DNA of 8,641 bases from assembly GCA_025458585.1 (NCBI GenBank), contig JALOSD010000130.1, positions 1-8,641 of the forward strand, given 5' to 3'. This stretch comes from Burkholderiaceae bacterium (GTDB lineage Bacteria > Pseudomonadota > Gammaproteobacteria > Burkholderiales > Burkholderiaceae_C). How positions within the stretch are numbered: the first letter of the stretch is position 1; each line of letters begins with the position of its first letter. Below are positions 1 through 6,591 of this stretch, one piece after another. A model generated the notes under the pieces. That model saw only the letters and a list, made by a program, of their open reading frames with translations. It searched no databases and was not told the DNA's origin. Position numbers and translations under genes: made by a program.

Positions 1-1
1 C

Positions 2-913
2 GTCGCGGTGCTCGTGATCTGGTCGTCGTTCATCGTCGTCGCGCGCTTCGGCGCGCACCGCGAACTGACGCCGTTCGACATCGCCTTCGTGCGCTTCGTA
101 TTCTCGGGGATCGTCGTCGTCGCGGTGCTCGGGTGGCTCGCGTGGCGCCACGGCCGCCACCCGCTCGCCGGGCTCGGCTGGCGGCGCAGCGCAGCGCTGG
201 CGGCGACCGCCGGCGTCGGCTACTGCACGCTCGCCTACAGCGGCTTCCTGTACGCGCCGGCGGCGCACGCCGCGGTGCTGATGCCCGGCTCGCTGCCGCT
301 GTGGACGGCGCTGTTCGCCGTCGTCCTCGTCGGCGAGCGCCTCACCGCGCGGCGCGCGCTCGGGCTGGCGCTGATCGTCGCCGGCGACCTGCTCGTCGGC
401 GGCGCGAGCCTCGCGCAGGCCTTCGACGGCGACACGACGTGGCGCGGCGACGCGCTATTCCTCGCCGCCGCGATGACGTGGAGCCTGTACGCCGTGCTGT
501 GCCGGCGCTGGCGCGTCGACCCGGTGGCGGCGACGATGGCGATCGCGGTCGGCTGCCTCGTCAGCTACGTGCCGCTCTACGCGCTCGGTGTCGCGCTCGG
601 GGCCTGGTCGAGCGCGCTCGCCACCGCGCCGTGGCGCGAGATCGCTTGGCAGGCGCTGTTCCACGGTGGGCTGTCGATGCTCGTCGCGGGCGTCGCGTTC
701 ACCTACGCGGTGCGCACCTTCGGGCCCGTGCGCACGACGATGGTCACCGCCCTCGTGCCCGGCATCGCCGCGCTGTCGGCGGTGCCCCTGCTCGGCGAGC
801 CGCTGGCGCCGCACGCGGCCGCGGGCCTCGCCTGCGTCACGGTCGGGCTGCTCGTCGGACTGCGCGGCGCCGCGCCGGCGTCGGCGCCCGCGATGCGCGA
901 GAAGGCCGCCTGA
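2..913 (+). CDS. EamA/DMT-family transporter, 5'-truncated by window edge
   Basis: Inner-membrane drug/metabolite transporter (DMT) superfamily protein; the substrate cannot be told from sequence. The reading frame is open to the window edge, so the true start lies upstream; a GTG at 8 is in frame but would start inside the first membrane helix (VLVIWSSFIVVARFG). About ten hydrophobic segments follow, arranged as two EamA repeats. The first repeat ends near GERLTARRALGLALIVAGDL and the second near LLGEPLAPHAAAGLACVTVG, the usual G-E-x-L signature followed by a Gly-rich last helix. The tail is short and charged (MREKAA). The length matches the family's usual roughly 300 residues with only a few N-terminal residues missing. 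The stop is 12 bases before tsaB, so it probably shares a transcript with tsaB-rimI-udg, although its function is unrelated. Family assignment is firm; substrate (amino acids, metabolites, drugs) is unknown. Confidence 0.9.
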   Translation, partial: VAVLVIWSSFIVVARFGAHRELTPFDIAFVRFVFSGIVVVAVLGWLAWRHGRHPLAGLGWRRSAALAATAGVGYCTLAYSGFLYAPAAHAAVLMPGSLPLWTALFAVVLVGERLTARRALGLALIVAGDLLVGGASLAQAFDGDTTWRGDALFLAAAMTWSLYAVLCRRWRVDPVAATMAIAVGCLVSYVPLYALGVALGAWSSALATAPWREIAWQALFHGGLSMLVAGVAFTYAVRTFGPVRTTMVTALVPGIAALSAVPLLGEPLAPHAAAGLACVTVGLLVGLRGAAPASAPAMREKAA

Positions 914-917
914 GGAG
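912..917 (+). promoter_or_regulatory. Ribosome binding site of tsaB
   Basis: GAGGAG lies 8 bases before the GTG at 926 and overlaps the TGA stop of the transporter gene. It fixes GTG 926 as the tsaB start and allows translational coupling to the upstream gene. Confidence 0.7.
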
Positions 918-925
918 ACCCGCCG

Positions 926-1648
926 GTGGACGCGCGGCTGGCGGCGATCGACACCTCGACCGAGCGCCTCGTGCTCGCGGTGCAGGGCCCGGCGGGCATG
1001 GTCGCGCTCGACGAGCCCGGCGGCGCGCGCGCCTCGGCACGCTTGTTGCCGGCGTTGCTCGAGCTGCTGGCGGCAGCGCGGCTCGCGCCCACGGACCTCG
1101 ACGCCGTCGCGTTCGCGCGCGGCCCCGGCGCGTTCACGGGCCTGCGGGTGGCCTGCGCCACCGCCCAGGGGCTCGCGCTCGGCATCGGGCGGCCGGTGCT
1201 GCCGCTCGACGGGCTGCTGCTCGTCGCCGAGGCGGCGCGCGCCGAGCGCGGCGACGTCGACGACTGGTGGGTTGCGATGGACGCGCGCATGGACGAGGTC
1301 TACGCCGCTGCCTACCGGCGCGAGGGCGGGCGCTGGCAGGCCGTTCAGGCGCCGGCGCTGTGGACGCTCGAGGCGCTCAACGCACGCTGGCAGGCGCGGC
1401 CGCCCGTCGCGGTCGCGGGCTCGGCGCCGGCGGCGTTCGGCACGCGGCTCGCGCTGCCGCCCTCGGCCGTGCAAGCCGACGCGGCCGACCGCGCCGGCGC
1501 GCTGATGCGGCTCGCGCAGGCGGCGTGGTGCGACGGTGCGGCGATCGACCCGGCGCAGGCGCTGCCGCTGTACCTGCGCGACAAGGTGGCGCTGACGACG
1601 GCCGAGCGCGCAGCCGCGGCGGCGGCGCGCGACGGGGGCGGGCGGTGA
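926..1648 (+). CDS. tsaB: tRNA t6A biosynthesis protein TsaB
   Basis: Non-catalytic partner of TsaD in the cytoplasmic complex (with TsaE and TsaC/TsaC2) that makes N6-threonylcarbamoyladenosine at A37 of ANN-decoding tRNAs. The 240-residue product has the ASKHA-fold signatures of TsaB: an N-terminal AIDTST (7-12), RGPGAFTGLR (65-74) followed by ATAQGLALG (78-86), and DARMDEVY (119-126). The C-terminal part reads PLYLRDKVALTTAER, a typical YeaZ ending. As expected for TsaB, I see no metal-binding histidine motif of the TsaD type. Length is close to E. coli TsaB (231). The GTG start is supported by GAGGAG 8 bases upstream. The last codon and stop share four bases (GTGA) with the rimI start, implying coupled translation. 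The tsaB-rimI pairing is common in bacteria. Confidence 0.95.
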   Translation: MDARLAAIDTSTERLVLAVQGPAGMVALDEPGGARASARLLPALLELLAAARLAPTDLDAVAFARGPGAFTGLRVACATAQGLALGIGRPVLPLDGLLLVAEAARAERGDVDDWWVAMDARMDEVYAAAYRREGGRWQAVQAPALWTLEALNARWQARPPVAVAGSAPAAFGTRLALPPSAVQADAADRAGALMRLAQAAWCDGAAIDPAQALPLYLRDKVALTTAERAAAAAARDGGGR

Positions 1649-2157
1649 ACGCGTTGCCGCAACCGGCCGTCGAGCCGCCACCGTCGCTGCTGCCGATGCG
1701 GTTGGCCGACGTCGACGAGGTGCACGCCCTCGAGGCGCGCGCCTACAGCTTTCCGTGGACGCGCGGCAACTTCGTCGACTCGCTCGTCGCCGGCCACCTC
1801 GCCGAGGTGCTGCGCGACGCCGACGGCACGCTCGTCGGCTACTGGCTGGCGATGCCCGGCGTCGACGAGATGCACCTGCTCAACCTCGCGGTGGCGCCCG
1901 AGCACCAGCACCGCGGCCATGCGCGGTGCATGCTCGACGCGCTGGTGCAGCGCTGCCGCGCGCTCGGCGCGCATGCGCTGTGGCTCGAGGTGCGCGAGAG
2001 CAACGAGCGCGCGCAGGCGCTGTACCGGCGCTACGGCTTCGTCGCCGTCGGCCGCCGGCGCGGCTACTACCCGGCGGCGCGCGGGCGGCGCGAAGACGCC
2101 ATCGTGATGAGCCTGGCGATCGCGCCGGCGCGCGGAGGCGGCGGTGCGGTGGACTGA
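1645..2157 (+). CDS. rimI: Ribosomal protein S18-alanine N-acetyltransferase RimI
   Basis: GNAT-fold enzyme that transfers acetyl from acetyl-CoA to the N-terminal alanine of ribosomal protein S18. The 170-residue product has the acetyl-CoA loop in motif A (HLLNLAVAPEHQHRGHA, 77-93; the Q-x-x-G-x-A form). LEVRESNERAQALYRRYGF follows (114-132). Glu115 and Tyr127 sit 12 residues apart, the same spacing as E. coli RimI Glu103 and Tyr115, which act as base and acid. RRGYYPA and the REDAIVMSL end are also RimI-like. It carries about 10-15 more N-terminal residues than E. coli RimI, mostly proline-rich. The GTG start at 1645 is chosen because it overlaps the tsaB stop as GTGA; the reading frame is open far upstream, but that part only shadows tsaB and the transporter gene. 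The 3' end overlaps the glycosylase gene by 14 bases. Some RimI homologues acetylate other proteins, so the exact target is inferred. Confidence 0.93.
   Translation: MNALPQPAVEPPPSLLPMRLADVDEVHALEARAYSFPWTRGNFVDSLVAGHLAEVLRDADGTLVGYWLAMPGVDEMHLLNLAVAPEHQHRGHARCMLDALVQRCRALGAHALWLEVRESNERAQALYRRYGFVAVGRRRGYYPAARGRREDAIVMSLAIAPARGGGGAVD
2134..2138 (+). promoter_or_regulatory. Ribosome binding site of the uracil-DNA glycosylase gene, inside rimI
   Basis: GGAGG lies 5 bases before the GTG at 2144, within the last codons of rimI. It supports the GTG start and the 14-base overlap of the two genes. Confidence 0.65.
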
Positions 2158-2983
2158 ACGCCAGCGCGCCATGCTGCGCGAGATGGGGCTCGAGGCGTGG
2201 GCGCCGCCGGCGGCGGCGCCGGGCGCGGCGCCGGCCGCGCCGAGCGAGCCGGGTGAGCCGGGTGAGCCGGTCGCGGCGACGGCCCGCCCGGCGCCCGCGC
2301 CGGCCGCGGTGCGCCCGGTCGTCACGACGCCGCCGCCGGCACCCGCCCCTGCGGCGGCCGAGCCGTCGCCACGCCCCGACCGCGACCTGATCGCCACGCT
2401 CGACTGGCCGGCGCTGCGCGAGGCGGTGGCGAACTGCCGCGCTTGCGCGCTGCACGCGAGCCGGCGCCAGACCGTGTTCGGCGTCGGCCACGAGCGTGCG
2501 CACTGGATGATCGTCGGCGAGGCGCCGGGCGAGCAGGAGGACCTGAAGGGCGAGCCCTTCGTCGGCCCGGCCGGCCGCCTGCTCGACGCGATGCTCGCCG
2601 CGCTCGACCTGACGCGCGCGCCCGACACGCCCGAGCGCCAGGTCTACATCGCGAACACGCTCAAGTGCCGCCCCCCGGGCAACCGCAACCCGCAGCCCGA
2701 GGAGATGGCGCGCTGCGAGTCATTCCTCGTGCGCCAGATCCGGCTCGTGCAGCCGCGCATCATCGTCGCGATGGGCCGCTTCGCGGTGCAGGCGCTGCTG
2801 CGCACCGGCGACGCGATCGGCCGCCTGCGCGGTCGCGTGCACGAGTACGAGGGCGTGCCGCTCGTCGTCACCTACCACCCGGCGTACCTTCTGCGCCAGC
2901 CGGCCGACAAGGCGAAGGCGTGGGACGACCTGTGCCTGGCGGCGCAGGTGCTCGACACGCGGCGCAGCGCCGACGCGCCGTAG
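2144..2983 (+). CDS. Family 4 uracil-DNA glycosylase (iron-sulfur, UdgA type)
   Basis: Removes uracil from DNA, opening base-excision repair of deaminated cytosine. The 279-residue protein has three parts: a short N-terminal helix (MRWTERQRAMLREMGLEAW), an Ala/Pro-rich linker (about 20-80) and the catalytic core (about 85-270). Four cysteines, C98, C101, C175 and C191, have the family 4 spacing (CX2C, X73, C, X15, C) for a [4Fe-4S] cluster. Motif 1 is GEAPGEQED (125-133), followed by GEPFVGPAG (136-144) and NTLKCRPPGNRNP (171-183). The uracil-binding histidine motif is YHPAYLLR (244-251). The GTG start is supported by GGAGG 5 bases upstream and by the conserved first helix. The linker makes it longer than stand-alone thermophile enzymes (about 200 residues), as is common in betaproteobacteria. 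DNA polymerase-related family 4 proteins (SPO1-like) are an alternative name; UdgX is unlikely because its KRRIH loop is absent. Confidence 0.93.
   Translation: MRWTERQRAMLREMGLEAWAPPAAAPGAAPAAPSEPGEPGEPVAATARPAPAPAAVRPVVTTPPPAPAPAAAEPSPRPDRDLIATLDWPALREAVANCRACALHASRRQTVFGVGHERAHWMIVGEAPGEQEDLKGEPFVGPAGRLLDAMLAALDLTRAPDTPERQVYIANTLKCRPPGNRNPQPEEMARCESFLVRQIRLVQPRIIVAMGRFAVQALLRTGDAIGRLRGRVHEYEGVPLVVTYHPAYLLRQPADKAKAWDDLCLAAQVLDTRRSADAP
2246..2272 (+). repeat. 9-base tandem repeat in the glycosylase linker
   Basis: Two perfect copies of GAGCCGGGT and a third differing at the last two bases encode EPG-EPG-EPV (residues 35-43). The unit is a multiple of three, so copy-number change would keep the frame and only lengthen a probably disordered linker. 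Confidence 0.7.
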
Positions 2984-2991
2984 CGTTGGGC

Positions 2992-4368
2992 TCAGTTGCC
3001 GGTGGCCTTGAGCTTCTTCGGCCGCTTCCAGCCGGCGATCGTCACCTGCTTGCCGCGCGCGACGGTCAGCTGCCCGGCCGGCGCGTCGTAGGTGACGACC
3101 GAGCCGGCGCCGATCGTCGCGCCGTCGCCGATCGTCACCGGCGCGACGAGCACGCAGTTCGAGCCGACGTGCGCGTCGGCGCCGATCACGGTGCGGTGCT
3201 TGTTCGCGCCGTCGTAGTTCGCGGTGATGCTGCCGGCGCCGTAGTTGACGTAGGCGCCGACGCTCGCGTCGCCGACGTAGGCGAGGTGGTTGGCCTTCGC
3301 GCCGTGGGCGAGCGTCGAGTTCTTGATTTCGACGAAGTTGCCGACGTGCACGTCCTCGCCGAGGTCGGCGCCCGGGCGTAGCCGCGCGTACGGGCCGACA
3401 CGCGCGCCGGCGCCGACGCTCGCGCCTTCGAGGTGGCTGAACGCCTCGATGCGCGCACCGGCGTCGATGCGGCAGTCGCGGATCACGCAGTACGGGCCGA
3501 TCGTGACGCCGTCGCCGAGGTCGACGTCGCCTTCGAACACGCAGCCGACGTCGATCTCGACGTCCTGCCCGCAGCGCAGCGCGCCGCGCACGTCGAGCCG
3601 CGACGGGTCGGCCAGGCGCACGCCGGCGGTCATCAGCGCGTCGGCGCGGCGGCGCTGCAGCCGGCGCTCGAGGTCGGCGAGCTGCTGCGGGCTGTTGACG
3701 CCGAGGGCCTCGGTCTCGTCGGCCACCGGCGTGCCGACCACCGGCACCTTGTCGGCCACCGCCATCGCGACGATGTCGGTCAGGTAGTACTCGCGCTGCG
3801 CGTTGTCGTTCTTCAGCGCCGCGAGCCAGCGCTCGAGTGCCTTCGTCGGCGCGGCCATCATGCCGGTGTAGACCTCGCCGATCGTGCGCTGCGCCGGCGT
3901 CGCGTCCTTCTCCTCGACGATCGCCAGCACGCGCTGGCCGTCGCGCACGATGCGCCCGTAGCCGTGCGGGTCGGCCGGCGTCATCGTCAGCAGCGCCAGG
4001 CGCTTGCCGCCGCAGGCTTCCACCAGCGCGCGCGCGGTGGCCGCCGTCACGAGCGGGACGTCGCCGTTGAGGATCAGCGTCGTGTCGGCGGCGTGGTCGA
4101 GCGCCGGCACTGCCTGCTGCACGGCGTGGCCGGTGCCGAGCTGCGGCTCCTGGCGCACGAACACGCGCGCGGGGGCGCCGAACGCGGCCTCGACGGTGGC
4201 AGCGCCGTGGCCGACGACGACGACGGTGCGCGAAGCCTTTAGCGCCGCTGCGGCATCCAGAACGTGCTGCAATAGGCCACGTCCGGCAAGCCGATGCATC
4301 ACCTTCGGCTGCTGAGATTTCATCCGCGTGCCGCGGCCGGCGGCGAGGATCACGATGTTGTGGGTCAT
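2992..4368 (-). CDS. glmU: Bifunctional GlcNAc-1-P uridylyltransferase / GlcN-1-P acetyltransferase GlmU
   Basis: Cytoplasmic enzyme making UDP-GlcNAc, precursor of peptidoglycan and LPS. With the start at 4368 it has 458 residues (E. coli 456). The N-terminal uridylyltransferase domain (about 1-225) has LAAGRGTRM (8-16), Lys22, the metal-site Asp103 in NGDVP and Asn225. The C-terminal left-handed beta-helix (about 255-440) is built of hexapeptide repeats and has the acetyltransferase His361 in ANHLAYVGD and NYGAGSITANYDG. The E. coli Asn169 site (EINTG) is Tyr167 here (EVYTG). A second ATG at 4398 would add ten residues that look unconserved. I prefer 4368 because the family's N-terminus begins there and a CATAAT box overlaps the upstream ATG. 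The gene converges on the glycosylase gene (8 bases between stops) and diverges from the lipoprotein gene. Confidence 0.96.
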   Translation of the reverse strand: MTHNIVILAAGRGTRMKSQQPKVMHRLAGRGLLQHVLDAAAALKASRTVVVVGHGAATVEAAFGAPARVFVRQEPQLGTGHAVQQAVPALDHAADTTLILNGDVPLVTAATARALVEACGGKRLALLTMTPADPHGYGRIVRDGQRVLAIVEEKDATPAQRTIGEVYTGMMAAPTKALERWLAALKNDNAQREYYLTDIVAMAVADKVPVVGTPVADETEALGVNSPQQLADLERRLQRRRADALMTAGVRLADPSRLDVRGALRCGQDVEIDVGCVFEGDVDLGDGVTIGPYCVIRDCRIDAGARIEAFSHLEGASVGAGARVGPYARLRPGADLGEDVHVGNFVEIKNSTLAHGAKANHLAYVGDASVGAYVNYGAGSITANYDGANKHRTVIGADAHVGSNCVLVAPVTIGDGATIGAGSVVTYDAPAGQLTVARGKQVTIAGWKRPKKLKATGN

Positions 4369-4396
4369 GGAGCGGTCCCGACGTAGCGGCGCAGTC

Positions 4397-4402
4397 ATTA
4401 TG
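4397..4402 (-). promoter_or_regulatory. Possible -10 box for glmU
   Basis: Read on the minus strand this is CATAAT, five of six matches to TATAAT. A transcript starting about 7 bases on, near 4390, would leave a leader of some 20 bases before ATG 4368. I see no convincing -35 box at 16-18 bases. The hexamer overlaps the first codon of the divergent lipoprotein gene. A chance match is quite possible. Confidence 0.3.
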
Positions 4403-5269
4403 AAGTGGCTGCTGCTCGCCGCCGCGGCGCTCGCGCTGGCCGCGTGCAGTGCGGCACGGCTGGGCTACAGCCAGGGGCACGAGCTCGCGTTCTGGTGGCT
4501 CGACGGCTACGCCGGCTTCAACGGCGAGCAGTCGCCGCAGGTGCGCGCTGCCTTGCGCGAGTGGTTCGCGTGGCACCGCAACACGCAGCTGCCCGACTAC
4601 GCCGACCTGCTCGCGCAGGCGCAGCGCGACGTGCTCGCGCCGACGACGCCCGACGCGGTGTGCCGCTGGTTCGACGCGTTCGGCGAGCGCGTCGACGTCG
4701 CGCTCGACCAGGCGCGCCCGCGGCTGGCCGAGGTCGCGCTCGCCCTGACGCCGCAGCAGATCGACAGCATCGAGCAGCGCATCGCGAAGTCGAACGACGA
4801 GTTCCGCGACGAGTTCCTGCAGCGCGACACGGCGCGGCGCCAGCGCGACGCGCTCAAGCGCACCGTCGACCGTTTCGAGGACGTCTACGGCCGCCTCGAT
4901 CGTGCGCAGCGCGAGCGTGTGGCGCAGTGGGTCGGCGCCTCGCCGTTCAACCCCGAGCGCTGGTTCGCCGAGCGCCAGCTGCGCCAGCAGGACCTGCTCG
5001 CGACGCTGCGCGAACTGCAGGCGCTGCCCACGGCCGACCGCACGCCGGCGCGCGCCGAGCAGGCCGTGGCGGGGCTGGTCGAGCGCTTCACGGACTCGCC
5101 GCGCGCCGACTACCGCGACTACCAGCGGCGCCTGCGCGCGTACAACTGCGACCTCGTCGCGCGCCTGCACAACGACACCACGCCGGCGCAGCGCCGGGCC
5201 GCGCAGGCGAAAGGCGGACCCTGCCGAAGCCAGGCGCGAGCGCCGCTCAATCGTCGCGCACGATCCTGA
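4400..5269 (+). CDS. DUF6279 family lipoprotein
   Basis: Predicted envelope lipoprotein of unknown function. The 289-residue protein starts with a lipoprotein signal peptide (MKWLLLAAAALALAAC) with lipobox LAAC and lipidated Cys16; Ser at +2 predicts sorting to the outer membrane. The mature part is helical and rich in Arg, Glu and Gln. It shows the DUF6279 hallmarks: FWWLDGYAGFNGEQSPQVR (31-49), a W-x-x-W-H-R stretch (55-60), SLTP-like ALTPQQIDSIEQRIAKSNDEFRDEF (115-139), VYGRLDRAQR (162-171), ASPFNPERWFAERQLRQQD (180-198) and YNCDLVARLHNDTTPAQR (248-265). I chose ATG 4400 because it directly precedes the signal peptide; no clear ribosome site precedes it. The last 20 residues (GGPCRSQARAPLNRRARS) do not look like the family's usual final acidic helix, and their codons overlap ttcA by 23 bases. 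The start is 31 bases from the divergent glmU start. No function can be assigned. Confidence 0.85.
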   Translation: MKWLLLAAAALALAACSAARLGYSQGHELAFWWLDGYAGFNGEQSPQVRAALREWFAWHRNTQLPDYADLLAQAQRDVLAPTTPDAVCRWFDAFGERVDVALDQARPRLAEVALALTPQQIDSIEQRIAKSNDEFRDEFLQRDTARRQRDALKRTVDRFEDVYGRLDRAQRERVAQWVGASPFNPERWFAERQLRQQDLLATLRELQALPTADRTPARAEQAVAGLVERFTDSPRADYRDYQRRLRAYNCDLVARLHNDTTPAQRRAAQAKGGPCRSQARAPLNRRARS

Positions 5270-6161
5270 TCGACGGCGCCGGCGCGCAGGGCTCGTCGTC
5301 GAACGCGATGTCGCCTTGGGCGTCGGGCACGCCGGTGCGCTGCAGCGTCTCGAACGGGTAGAGCTTCCTGTCCATCAGGTGCGACGGCACGACGTTGGCC
5401 AGCGCGGTGAACATGTTGTCGATGCGCCCGGGGAAGCGCCGGTCCCAGTCGCGCAGCATCTGCTTGATCTGCGCACGCTGCAGGTTCGGCTGGCTGCCGC
5501 ACAGCGTGCACGGGATGATCGGGAACGCGCGGCGCTCGGCCCAGCGCTCGAGGTCGAGCTCGGCGACGTAGGCCAGCGGGCGGATCACGACGTGCCGCCC
5601 GTCGTCGCTGACGAGCTTCGGCGGCATGCCCTTGAGGCGGCTGCCGAAGAACATGTTCATCAGCACCGTCTGCAGCATGTCGTCGCGGTGGTGGCCGAGC
5701 GCGATCTTGGTCGCGCCGAGTTCGCTCGCCACGCGGTACAGGATGCCGCGGCGCAGCCGCGAGCACAGGCTGCACATCGTCTGGCCTTCGGGGATCAGGC
5801 GCTTGACGATCGCGTAGGTGTCCTGCGTCTCGATGTGGAACGGGATGTCGAGCGAGCGCAGGTAGTTCGGCAGCACGTCGGCCGGAAAGCCCGGCTGCTT
5901 CTGGTCGAGGTTGACGGCGACGACGTCGAAGTCGATCGGCGCGCGCCGCCGCAGCCCGAGCAGGATGTCGAGCAGCGCGTAGCTGTCCTTGCCGCCCGAG
6001 ACGCACACCATCACCTTGTCGCCGGGCTCGATCATGTTGTAGTCGGCGATTGCCTGGCCGACGAGCCGGTGCAGGCGCTTGTCGAGCTTGCGCGTCTCGA
6101 AGGCGGCGCGGCGCGGGTCGACCGCCGCCGGCGCGGCGGGTTCAGTCAGGGTCAGGGGCAT
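5247..6161 (-). CDS. ttcA: tRNA 2-thiocytidine(32) synthetase TtcA
   Basis: ATP-dependent, [4Fe-4S]-containing enzyme that thiolates cytidine 32 in certain tRNAs; acts in the cytoplasm. The 304-residue product has the PP-loop SGGKDS (55-60) that binds ATP, the first cysteine pair CSLC (130-133) and the second CTLC (218-221), the ligands and sulfur-handling cysteines of the TtcA group. GHHRDD (156-161), LMNMFFGSRLKGMPPKL (167-183) and IDNMFTALANVVPSHLMD (247-264) are characteristic of TtcA rather than of TilS or ThiI. Length is close to E. coli TtcA (311). ATG 6161 is preferred to a TTG at 6170; neither has a strong ribosome site. The ATG lies inside the 3' end of folB (20-base overlap), so translation is probably coupled. 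The 3' end overlaps the oppositely oriented lipoprotein gene by 23 bases. Confidence 0.96.
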   Translation of the reverse strand: MPLTLTEPAAPAAVDPRRAAFETRKLDKRLHRLVGQAIADYNMIEPGDKVMVCVSGGKDSYALLDILLGLRRRAPIDFDVVAVNLDQKQPGFPADVLPNYLRSLDIPFHIETQDTYAIVKRLIPEGQTMCSLCSRLRRGILYRVASELGATKIALGHHRDDMLQTVLMNMFFGSRLKGMPPKLVSDDGRHVVIRPLAYVAELDLERWAERRAFPIIPCTLCGSQPNLQRAQIKQMLRDWDRRFPGRIDNMFTALANVVPSHLMDRKLYPFETLQRTGVPDAQGDIAFDDEPCAPAPSIRIVRDD

Positions 6162-6537
6162 GGACGTCAAGGTCGACGGACGCGCCGTCGCAGTCGGGGA
6201 AGATGTTCGGCTTCGTGATGCGCACCTGCACGCGTCGCACCGTGCGCCGCGTGAGCAGCCGCTGCGCGATGCGCCCGGCCAGCGTCTCGAGCATGTTGAC
6301 GTGGCCGGCGGCCGCCTCCTCGAGGACGGCGTCGCGCAGGTGGCGGTAGTCGAGCACGTGGTGCACGTCGTCGGCCGCCGGGATCAGCGCCGCGCCGTGC
6401 TGCTCGACGGCCACGCTGACGACGAGCGGCTGCCGGGCCTTCAGCTCGTGCTCGAGGATGCCCACGCTCGCCATCACGCGCAGCCGGTCGACCGCGAGGC
6501 GGCGCAAAGCGGTGGGAGCCATGGGCTTCAACGGCAT
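6142..6537 (-). CDS. folB: Dihydroneopterin aldolase FolB
   Basis: Folate biosynthesis enzyme converting 7,8-dihydroneopterin to 6-hydroxymethyl-7,8-dihydropterin and glycolaldehyde; cytoplasmic, usually octameric. Family residues are visible in the 131-residue version: Glu31 in GILEHE, Tyr64 in VLDYRHL, Glu84 in NMLETLA and Lys109 in RITKPNIFPDCDG, matching the pterin-anchoring Glu and the catalytic Tyr/Lys of known FolB enzymes. The start is uncertain. ATG 6537 gives 131 residues, but its GGAG is only 2 bases upstream. ATG 6522 gives 126 residues with no clear ribosome site. Family length (about 120) fits either. The gene follows the pteridine-reductase-like SDR on the same strand across a 133-base gap holding a palindromic repeat, and its end overlaps ttcA. 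Placement beside a pterin reductase supports a shared folate/pterin role. Epimerase activity (FolX-like) cannot be excluded from sequence alone. Confidence 0.9.
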   Translation of the reverse strand: MPLKPMAPTALRRLAVDRLRVMASVGILEHELKARQPLVVSVAVEQHGAALIPAADDVHHVLDYRHLRDAVLEEAAAGHVNMLETLAGRIAQRLLTRRTVRRVQVRITKPNIFPDCDGASVDLDVHAPDPD

Positions 6538-6591
6538 CGCTCCAAGCGTCGAGCGTCGATCGGCGGCGGGCAGTGCGCTGTCGTCCAAGCG

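Noticed and set aside
133..1644. Long plus-strand open frame ahead of, and continuous with, rimI
   Set aside because: It covers the transporter and tsaB genes in another frame, and its translation is Arg/Ala-rich low complexity, as expected in very GC-rich DNA where stops are rare. Only the part from GTG 1645 is a recognisable protein.
455..1681. 408-residue minus-strand open frame opposite the transporter gene and tsaB
   Set aside because: It is complementary to two well-supported genes, with Arg-rich composition and no family resemblance.
2984..2991. Possible bidirectional terminator between the convergent udg and glmU genes
   Set aside because: The gap is only 8 bases and I see no stem-loop with a T-tract there or just inside either gene.
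4369..4398. Ten-residue N-terminal extension of GlmU from ATG 4398
   Set aside because: The extension does not resemble the GlmU N-terminus, lacks a ribosome binding site and would overlap the likely -10 box. The family-like start is ATG 4368, though the longer form is not excluded.
2720..5170. 816-residue minus-strand open frame across udg, glmU and the lipoprotein gene
   Set aside because: It is antisense or out of frame to three recognised genes, its composition is Arg/Ala/Asp-rich without any domain, and it crosses two divergent genes. It is a GC-driven shadow.
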